From Clostridiales bacterium (lineage in GTDB: Bacteria; Bacillota; Clostridia; Christensenellales; Borkfalkiaceae): a stretch of 6,222 nucleotides of DNA. Of the stretch, positions 1 through 5,253 are shown one piece after another (position 1 is the first letter of the stretch; each line of letters starts with the position of its first letter). The stretch covers positions 1-6,222 of the forward strand of contig SVIK01000077.1 of NCBI GenBank assembly GCA_015069525.1. The letters run 5' to 3'. A model generated the notes under the pieces. The model worked only from the letters and a program-made list of their open reading frames with translations, was not told where the DNA came from and did not search any database. The position numbers were made by a program, and so were the translations under genes.

Positions 1-1
1 C

Positions 2-487
2 GGTTTTGCGCCCGAAAACCTTGGGCTTTTGTGCTTGAATAAGCCGGGTTTGGTTGCTTGCACACCGCTTGGCGTTATGAAGCTTTTGGAAAACGAAGGC
101 ATTGATTTGTGCGGAAAGAACGCAGTTGTCCTTGGTCGAAGCGATACGGTGGGCAAGCCTATGGCAATGCTACTTCTCAACGCAAACGCTACCGTCACCG
201 TTTGCCACAGTAAAACGAAAAATTTGAAAGAAATTTGCAAACAAGCAGATATAATTGTTGCCGCAATTGGCAGACCGAGATTTGTGACGGCTGACATGGT
301 AAAAGAGGGCGCTGTCGTTATCGATATCGGTATCAATCGTGATGAAAACGGCAAAATTTGTGGGGACGTGGATTTTGACAACGTTGTGGATAAAGTATCG
401 AAAATCACTCCCGTACCTGGCGGTGTAGGGCCTATGACGATTACGATGTTGATGTATAATGCGTGTAAGGCAACTTTCAAGGAGTAA
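2..487 (+). CDS. folD: FolD, bifunctional methylenetetrahydrofolate dehydrogenase/cyclohydrolase (C-terminal part; 5' end outside window)
   Basis: FolD interconverts 5,10-methylene-THF, 5,10-methenyl-THF and 10-formyl-THF in the cytosol, usually with NADP. The reading frame is open from base 2, before any start codon, so the gene is cut by the window edge. The 161 visible residues are the C-terminal half or more of a family normally about 280 aa long. The first two visible residues, GF, fit the end of the family's DVDGF motif and are followed by the CTPLGVM segment. The Rossmann nucleotide-binding motif GRSDTVGKP comes next, then VCHSKTKNL, the IGRPRF and VVIDIGIN strands, and the C-terminal signature PVPGGVGPMT. 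The catalytic Lys and Tyr region lies in the missing N-terminal part and cannot be checked. The internal TTG at base 29 is not the start. The stop (485-487) lies 16 nt before ispA, which suggests one operon. Identity is near certain. Confidence 0.97.
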   Translation, partial: GFAPENLGLLCLNKPGLVACTPLGVMKLLENEGIDLCGKNAVVLGRSDTVGKPMAMLLLNANATVTVCHSKTKNLKEICKQADIIVAAIGRPRFVTADMVKEGAVVIDIGINRDENGKICGDVDFDNVVDKVSKITPVPGGVGPMTITMLMYNACKATFKE

Positions 488-498
488 AAAGGAGTAAA
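479..498 (+). repeat. Perfect 10-bp tandem duplication at the folD/ispA junction
   Basis: AAGGAGTAAA occurs twice head to tail (479-488 and 489-498), followed by a partial third A-rich/G-rich stretch (AGGGA, 499-503). The first copy encodes the last two residues of FolD (Lys-Glu) and its TAA stop. The second copy supplies the Shine-Dalgarno sequence for ispA and, in the ispA frame, a TAA at 495-497. It looks like a replication-slippage duplication of a ribosome-binding-site-like sequence. The origin is inference; the repeat itself is plain in the sequence. Confidence 0.9.
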
Positions 499-506
499 AG
501 GGATTG
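489..506 (+). promoter_or_regulatory. Ribosome binding site and TTG start of ispA
   Basis: AAGGAG at 489-494 lies 9 nt before the TTG at 504-506. An in-frame TAA at 495-497 rules out any start further upstream. The next in-frame ATG (612) would remove the first 36 residues and begin just before the conserved GGGKRIRP motif. TTG at 504 is therefore the only start that gives a full-length protein. Confidence 0.85.
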
Positions 507-1385
507 AACGATTTTAACCTTTGCTATCAAAAATATTTAGACGAGTTTGAAGAATATCTTGGCGCTTACGTCCAAAACCTAAAAACGAAACCCTCGATTT
601 TAGGGGAGAGCATGGCGTACAGCCTGCAAGGCGGGGGAAAGCGTATCCGTCCCGTGTTAATGCTTGCGTGTGCGGACGTTCTTAACGTAGCCCATAAAGA
701 GGTTCTCCCGTTTGCGTTGGCGCTCGAAATGATTCATACGTATTCGCTGATTCACGACGATTTGCCTGCAATGGACAACGACGATTTCCGTCGTGGTAAA
801 CCCTCTTGTCATAAAGCGTTTGGCGAAGCAAACGCTATATTGGCGGGGGACGCGCTCTTAAACGAAGCGTACGCGGTATGTTTTGAGGAGTGTTTGAAAG
901 GGGAGAAATACGCACTTGCCTCAAAGCTCCTTAACGAATATGCCGGTGCGTACGGTATGATAGCGGGACAATCTGCCGATTTGTATTTTACAGGCAAAAA
1001 GCAGGACGTTTCCGAGGAGGAATTGCTGTATATTTACGAGCATAAGACGGGCAAATTATTGCTTGCTCCCGTTTCAATTCCTTGCATTTTAGCGGAATAC
1101 AAAAATTTTATGTCGTTTGAGCATTTTGGAGTATTGCTTGGGCAACTTTTCCAAATTACGGACGATATATTGGACGTGACGGGCGAATTTAGTCAGCTTG
1201 GAAAATCAATCGGCAAGGACGAGAGTGAGAACAAGCTTACGAGTGTACGCTTATACGGCGTAGAAGGGGCTAAAATCCGTGCGGATATATACGCAAAGGA
1301 ATGTCACGCGGTTTTGGAAAGCGTAGAAAGCGACACAAGCTTTTTACATCAATTGATTGATTATATTTTAGTACGAACAAAATAA
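504..1385 (+). CDS. ispA: IspA-type short-chain polyprenyl diphosphate synthase (probable farnesyl diphosphate synthase)
   Basis: This enzyme condenses isopentenyl diphosphate with allylic diphosphates in the cytosol, feeding undecaprenyl carrier and quinone synthesis. The protein is 293 aa, normal for bacterial IspA, and starts at TTG 504. Visible motifs are GGGKRIRP (43-50), the first Asp-rich motif DDLPAMD (85-91) followed by RRGKP, KTGK (181-184), the second Asp-rich motif DDILD (220-224) and GKDESENKLT near 237-246. The first Asp-rich motif has the bacterial DDxxxxD spacing. Tyr80 sits five residues before it; the matching Tyr81 of Geobacillus stearothermophilus FPP synthase is known to limit chain length, so a C15 product is favoured over GGPP. 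Product length remains inference. It lies 19 nt before dxs, which makes its C5 precursors, so the two are functionally linked. The duplicated ribosome binding site upstream is its only odd feature. Confidence 0.95.
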   Translation: MNDFNLCYQKYLDEFEEYLGAYVQNLKTKPSILGESMAYSLQGGGKRIRPVLMLACADVLNVAHKEVLPFALALEMIHTYSLIHDDLPAMDNDDFRRGKPSCHKAFGEANAILAGDALLNEAYAVCFEECLKGEKYALASKLLNEYAGAYGMIAGQSADLYFTGKKQDVSEEELLYIYEHKTGKLLLAPVSIPCILAEYKNFMSFEHFGVLLGQLFQITDDILDVTGEFSQLGKSIGKDESENKLTSVRLYGVEGAKIRADIYAKECHAVLESVESDTSFLHQLIDYILVRTK

Positions 1386-1404
1386 GACTGCACGAGGAAG
1401 GCAC

Positions 1405-3138
1405 ATGTTTAAAGATTTGTCGCCCGAAAAAATCAAAAAATATACCAAAAACGAGCTGAACGTGTTATGCGATAAGCTCCGTTTAACGATATACGATACG
1501 GTTATGCGCTGTGGCGGTCATTTAGCGTCCAATTTAGGGGCTGTTGAATCGACGGTCGCATTATTTTACGTATTTGATTTTCCCAACGATAAAATCGTTT
1601 TCGACGTCGGACATCAATGTTATCCGTATAAATTGCTTACGGGTAGAGCGGACAGATTTTCTACCCTTCGTCAAGCAAACGGTATTTCAGGCTTCCCCAA
1701 GCGCAACGAAAGCATTTACGATTGCTACGATACCGGACACGCAGGGACGTCCGTTTCCGCCGCTATTGGTTTGGCAAAAGCTTCCCAATTGCAAGGCGAA
1801 AAACGCAACGTAATTGCTTATATTGGGGACGGTTCTTTCAATAACGGACTCGTTTATGAAGCGCTGAATAGCTTGAAAATATTAAACACGAACATTTTAA
1901 TCGTTCTCAACGACAACGATATGTCTATTTCCCCGACGGTTGGAGGAATGCGCGATATTCTCACGCAAGTAAAGGAAAACGGCAAAGCGGAAAATATCAA
2001 GCTTTTGGAAAGCTTTGGACTTACCTATTTAGGCGTTAAAAACGGCAACGACGTGGAAGAAATGGTGGACGCGTTAGAAGAAGCAAAAGCGCTTTTGCAA
2101 AACGGTTCCGTATTGTTGCATATCGCAACCAAAAAGGGGAAAGGCTACGAATTTAGCGAAGAGCACCCTACAAATACGCACGGTGTACCTCCCGTAGGTT
2201 CACCCAAGGAAAAAGAATATTCGGAAGTACTCGGGGAAACGCTTTGCTCGCTTGCGGAAAAGGACGGAAAAATCACCGTTGTGTCCGCCGCGATGAAAGA
2301 AGCGCTTGGGCTTGAAAACTTCTTCCTTAAATACCCTGAAAGGGCGTTTGACGTCGGGATTTGCGAAGAAAACGCATCCGTTTTGTGTTCGTCTATGGCA
2401 CTTGGCGGATTAAAACCGTATTACGCTATTTATTCGACGTTTTTACAACGCGCGTTTGATGAAATTATTCACGACGTTTGTTCACAAGACGCTCCCGTGA
2501 CTTTTTGTATCGACCGTGCGGGAATTTCTGGCGCAGACGGGGAAACGCATCAAGGCGTCTTCGATTTGTCTTACCTTTCTTTAATTCCCAATCTCACGAT
2601 TGCCGTTCCTAAGGATACGGAAGAATTGCGGAAAATATTGGAATTTAGCGCAACTTATCCACATCCGCTTGCTATTCGTTATCCTCGTTCGGGAAAAGTG
2701 CTTTTCGCAAATGAAAACACGCCAATTCAGGCAGGGAAGTGGGAATATTTGCATAAAAACGCTGAAAACGAGGCACAGGCTACTATTCTTGCCACGGGCG
2801 AAAGAAGCCTTATTATCGCCATGAAAGTGTGTCAAAACCTTGAAAAACAAGGCAAAAAAGTGGACGTAGTTAATGCAAGGTTCGTTAAACCCGTTGACGT
2901 TGCGTTATTGAAAAAATTGCAAACGAAATTTGTTGTGACGATTGAGGATAACGTATCAATTGGTGGTTTCGGTACCATTGTGAACGGTGAAATACTTGCT
3001 TTAAATAAGGATTGTAAAACGAAGAATTTTGCTTACCGTGACGAGTTTATTCCACAAGGTAAAGTGGGGCAATTGCAAAGCGACTACGGCGTAAATTGCC
3101 AAGAAATCGAAAATTATTTATTGGATTGCCTTTCATGA
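1405..3138 (+). CDS. dxs: Dxs, 1-deoxy-D-xylulose-5-phosphate synthase (compact form)
   Basis: Dxs is a thiamine-diphosphate enzyme that condenses pyruvate and glyceraldehyde 3-phosphate, the first and flux-setting step of the MEP isoprenoid pathway. The start ATG at 1405 follows GAGGAAGG (1394-1401). At 577 aa it is shorter than the roughly 620 aa of E. coli Dxs. The domains run in the usual order: ThDP-binding domain (about 1-265; His39, GHQ with His70, GDG at 141-143, NDND at 169-172), pyrimidine-binding transketolase domain (about 268-430; Glu321, FLQRA, DRAG, ADGETHQG with His382, RYPR) and a C-terminal transketolase domain (to 577). Compared with E. coli Dxs, about 32 residues are missing after SPTVG (176-180). 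The usual AEQHAV around the catalytic Glu (E. coli Glu370) reads CEENAS (320-325), keeping the Glu but changing His to Asn. No break in the frame is seen, so the gene should be functional. The last bases overlap tlyA. Confidence 0.96.
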   Translation: MFKDLSPEKIKKYTKNELNVLCDKLRLTIYDTVMRCGGHLASNLGAVESTVALFYVFDFPNDKIVFDVGHQCYPYKLLTGRADRFSTLRQANGISGFPKRNESIYDCYDTGHAGTSVSAAIGLAKASQLQGEKRNVIAYIGDGSFNNGLVYEALNSLKILNTNILIVLNDNDMSISPTVGGMRDILTQVKENGKAENIKLLESFGLTYLGVKNGNDVEEMVDALEEAKALLQNGSVLLHIATKKGKGYEFSEEHPTNTHGVPPVGSPKEKEYSEVLGETLCSLAEKDGKITVVSAAMKEALGLENFFLKYPERAFDVGICEENASVLCSSMALGGLKPYYAIYSTFLQRAFDEIIHDVCSQDAPVTFCIDRAGISGADGETHQGVFDLSYLSLIPNLTIAVPKDTEELRKILEFSATYPHPLAIRYPRSGKVLFANENTPIQAGKWEYLHKNAENEAQATILATGERSLIIAMKVCQNLEKQGKKVDVVNARFVKPVDVALLKKLQTKFVVTIEDNVSIGGFGTIVNGEILALNKDCKTKNFAYRDEFIPQGKVGQLQSDYGVNCQEIENYLLDCLS

Positions 3139-3935
3139 GAGCGGATAAATATTTTTCTGAAAAATTCGGTTCACGCACAAAATCGGCGGAAGCGATTGAA
3201 AAAGGCTGGGTTTTAGTAAACGGAAAGAGAATAAAACCCAAAGACGAAATCAAAGATACCGATAGGATAGAATTTATTGAGACGGACGAACGTTTTGTGT
3301 CAAACGGCGGATATAAATTAGCAAGAGCGGTAGAACAGTTCGGCGTATCTTTTAAGGATAAGGTATTTGCGGATATCGGCGCGAGTACGGGTGGTTTTAC
3401 CGATTGCCTATTACAAAACGGCGCAAAAAGAGTGTATGCCATTGACGTTGGGGAAAGCTTATTACACGAAAGCTTGTTGTCAAACGAAAACGTGATTCGC
3501 ATGGAGAATACCAATGCAAGGTATTTAACAAAGACGGATTTTCCTGAAACAATCGACGGGGTTGTCACGGACGTTAGTTTTATTTCTTTACGGCATATTT
3601 TTCCTGCAATAAAACGTATTTTAGGAGAGCAGGGCGAAGCAATCGTGCTTGTAAAACCGCAATTCGAGTGCGAAAAAAAGCACGTAGGGAAAAGCGGAAT
3701 CGTTTCTCCGTCTATGCATGAAAAAATCGTTGAAAAAGTGCTTGGGTTTGCCTTAGAAAACGGTTTATATCCTATGGATATAACGAACGCGCCCATACGC
3801 AAAGGAAAAAACGTAGAATACGTGTTGCGCTTGGCTACGACGCCTAGGTTGGCTGAGGATACAAAGCGCATCTTAAAGAAAGTAAAAGATATCCATACGC
3901 AAATGGTTTTGGAAAGAAAAACGAAAGACGAATAA
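3135..3935 (+). CDS. tlyA: TlyA family rRNA 2'-O-methyltransferase (S4 plus FtsJ/RrmJ-like domains)
   Basis: TlyA transfers methyl groups from SAM to ribose 2'-OH of cytidines in rRNA (23S C1920, and 16S C1409 for type II enzymes). The chosen start, ATG 3135, gives 266 aa, close to the usual 270. It overlaps the dxs stop as ATGA, suggesting translational coupling, as only a weak GGA lies upstream. An in-frame ATG at 3096 would add 13 residues not expected before the S4 domain and overlap dxs by 43 nt. The S4 RNA-binding domain spans about 1-48. The methyltransferase domain begins near 55, with the SAM motif DIGASTGGFTD (80-90). All four catalytic positions known from M. tuberculosis TlyA (K69, D154, K182, E238) are present as Lys61, Asp146 (TDVSFIS), Lys174 (VKPQFE) and Glu228 (NVEYVL). 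The full S4 domain resembles the two-target type II form; that assignment is inference. Some relatives are annotated as hemolysins, a historical label. Confidence 0.94.
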   Translation: MRADKYFSEKFGSRTKSAEAIEKGWVLVNGKRIKPKDEIKDTDRIEFIETDERFVSNGGYKLARAVEQFGVSFKDKVFADIGASTGGFTDCLLQNGAKRVYAIDVGESLLHESLLSNENVIRMENTNARYLTKTDFPETIDGVVTDVSFISLRHIFPAIKRILGEQGEAIVLVKPQFECEKKHVGKSGIVSPSMHEKIVEKVLGFALENGLYPMDITNAPIRKGKNVEYVLRLATTPRLAEDTKRILKKVKDIHTQMVLERKTKDE

Positions 3936-3954
3936 ATCGTCGAGGGGAAAAAGG

Positions 3955-4761
3955 ATGAAAATCGGGATACTTGCCAATAAAAACAAAGTAAAAGACGAGA
4001 ATACGATTCTTGCCCTTACGGAATTTTTAAAAAATAACGGACACACGACCGTACGCTTTTTTGCGCCTACGGAAATCGACGGAGTGGACGTATTGATTGT
4101 GCTTGGTGGAGACGGGGCTATTTTGCACTCCGCCGTGATATCCGCAAGAAAAAATATTAAGATTATCGGTATTAATTACGGTACGCTTGGATTTTTAACG
4201 GAATATGAAAAGAGCGAAAGGGACCTTATTCAGGATTTGCTTTCGCAATTGGAAAAGGGTGAGTGCCGTATTTTAAAAAGAAGCATTATCGAGGTGGCAG
4301 TATTAGGGCATACCTTCTACGCGCTAAATGAAATCGCTTTGCAACGCGATAACGGACTTCGTACGACGAAAGATTCTCAAATTATGAAATTGTTTGTGGA
4401 AACGCAGTCAGGTTCCGACGTTATTGCAGGTGACGGCGTACTCTTCTGCACCCCGACGGGCTCTACGGCGTATTCCTTATCTGCTGGGGGGGCGATTCTT
4501 GTTCCCGAAGTGCCCGTATTTATGATGACGCCGATTTGCGCTTTTTCTATGCGCGCGCGCCCGATTGTATTTGCCGATTCCGAAGAAATTACCGTGCGGA
4601 TTGGTCGAGGAAATTCTATTTTGCTTTGCGACGGCGTGACGATTGCAAAATTACCCGAGGGGACGGAGCTTCGCATCAAGAAAGCACCGTTTACTGCGGA
4701 TTTTCCCGTTCGGGACGGGTCAGATTTTTTCGCAAAAGTGCGAAATAAGTTGAATTCTTAA
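3955..4761 (+). CDS. nadK: NadK, NAD+ kinase (ATP-NAD kinase)
   Basis: NadK phosphorylates NAD+ to NADP+ in the cytosol and is the cell's source of NADP. The ATG at 3955 follows GAGGGG (3942-3947), 7 nt away. The protein is 268 aa, within the usual range. Key motifs are GGDG (51-54, Asp53 catalytic), NYGTLGFL (74-81), NE (125-126) for substrate binding, GDG (159-161), and the signature TPTGSTAYSLSAGG (166-179). After it, many relatives read TPICPH, but here the sequence is TPICAFSMRARPIV (192-205), with the Pro-His pair replaced by Ala-Phe. A run of seven Gs (4486-4492) lies inside the signature, and the frame continues correctly across it. A 7-bp hairpin lies in the last codons. It sits 19 nt after tlyA and 15 nt before argR, as in typical clostridial clusters. 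Identity is secure. Confidence 0.96.
   Translation: MKIGILANKNKVKDENTILALTEFLKNNGHTTVRFFAPTEIDGVDVLIVLGGDGAILHSAVISARKNIKIIGINYGTLGFLTEYEKSERDLIQDLLSQLEKGECRILKRSIIEVAVLGHTFYALNEIALQRDNGLRTTKDSQIMKLFVETQSGSDVIAGDGVLFCTPTGSTAYSLSAGGAILVPEVPVFMMTPICAFSMRARPIVFADSEEITVRIGRGNSILLCDGVTIAKLPEGTELRIKKAPFTADFPVRDGSDFFAKVRNKLNS
4728..4745 (+). other. Small perfect hairpin at the 3' end of nadK
   Basis: TTTCGCA (4728-4734) and TGCGAAA (4739-4745) form a perfect 7-bp stem with an AAAG loop. It lies inside the last codons of nadK and about 17 nt before the argR Shine-Dalgarno sequence. There is no following T run, so it is not an intrinsic terminator. It could affect RNA stability or argR translation, or be chance; the sequence alone does not decide. 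Confidence 0.4.
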
Positions 4762-4762
4762 T

Positions 4763-4779
4763 GGAGGAAAATGATTATG
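4763..4779 (+). promoter_or_regulatory. Ribosome binding site deciding the argR start
   Basis: GGAGG (4763-4767) is followed by two in-frame ATGs, at 4771 (3-nt spacing) and 4777 (9-nt spacing). The 3-nt spacing is too short for efficient initiation, so 4777 is preferred. It gives a 151-aa ArgR rather than 153 aa. The difference is two residues and has no functional consequence. Confidence 0.65.
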
Positions 4780-5232
4780 TTGCGCTCTGCAAGACATGCT
4801 AAAATATTGGAAATTATCTCTCGTAAGGAAATCGAAACACAAGAAGAACTCTGTGCGGAGTTAAATGCGCTCAATCTCGTCGTCACACAGGCTACAATTT
4901 CTCGCGATATTCGTGATTTGCACCTTTTTAAGGTGGCGGGAGTGGAAAAGAAATACCGCTATGCATACATAAACGACGGAGAAAGTGAAATTTCGCCTAA
5001 AATGAGAAGTCTTTTCCGTGATTGCGTCGTTTCCGTGCGTTCGGCAAAAAATCTCGTCGTCGTTAAAACGCTTACGGGCAACGGTGCAAACGCAGGTACC
5101 GTTGTGGATAAACTGAATTATGCGGGAATCGTCGGCTCTGTTGCAGGGGACGACACACTTTTAATCGTGTGCGAAACGGACGAATTGGCTTCTGCCGTCG
5201 TGGATAAAATCAACGAATTTATTAAATATTAA
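4777..5232 (+). CDS. argR: ArgR/AhrC, arginine-responsive transcriptional regulator
   Basis: ArgR is a hexameric DNA-binding protein that represses arginine biosynthesis and can activate catabolism when arginine binds. From ATG 4777 it is 151 aa, the usual size. The N-terminal winged helix-turn-helix (about 1-65) has RHAKILEII, IETQEEL and the recognition helix TQATISRDIRDLHLFKV, including the DNA-contacting Ser42-Arg43. The C-terminal oligomerisation and arginine-binding domain (about 80-151) has GDDT (124-127), with Asp125-Asp126 matching E. coli Asp128-Asp129, and Asp111 matching Asp113. The position of E. coli Gln106, which contacts arginine, is Ala104 here, and Thr124 is Ser121. This position varies in the family, so loss of arginine sensing is not implied. 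No convincing ARG box was seen within the window, so its targets are presumably elsewhere. The nadK-argR-recN order is typical of Firmicutes. Confidence 0.95.
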   Translation: MLRSARHAKILEIISRKEIETQEELCAELNALNLVVTQATISRDIRDLHLFKVAGVEKKYRYAYINDGESEISPKMRSLFRDCVVSVRSAKNLVVVKTLTGNGANAGTVVDKLNYAGIVGSVAGDDTLLIVCETDELASAVVDKINEFIKY

Positions 5233-5253
5233 CGATAGATAAGGGAACGTGCT

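Noticed and set aside
29..31. TTG at base 29 as the start of folD
   Set aside because: The frame is open upstream to base 2 and the upstream residues fit the FolD family, so the gene simply runs in from outside the window.
809..997. Small - strand open frame opposite ispA, plus others opposite dxs, nadK and recN (2581-2850, 4377-4679, 5229-5414, 5835-6140)
   Set aside because: All lie opposite well-supported genes, show no recognisable motifs, and have no reason to be coding.
1544..1813. + strand alternative frames inside dxs (also 2600-2824) and nadK (4536-4748)
   Set aside because: They overlap conserved coding sequence in another frame and have no family features.
3047..3871. Long 274-codon open frame on the - strand opposite tlyA
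   Set aside because: Its product is Ser/Phe/Thr-rich with no recognisable domain, and it lies opposite a gene with every expected TlyA motif. It is a shadow frame caused by the codon use of tlyA.
4486..4492. Run of seven Gs in nadK as a possible phase-variation or frameshift site
   Set aside because: The frame is correct on both sides within the conserved SAGG signature of an essential gene. It is at most a spot to check for sequencing error.
4550..4561. Alternating GCGCGCGCGC tract that might form Z-DNA
   Set aside because: It is short and is explained by Arg-Ala-Arg codons in nadK; nothing nearby supports a structural role.
4751..4764. Possible ARG box near the end of nadK (TGAAT followed by an A/T-rich spacer)
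   Set aside because: The left half matches TGAAT but the right half matches only about two of five consensus bases, so it is not a credible ArgR operator.
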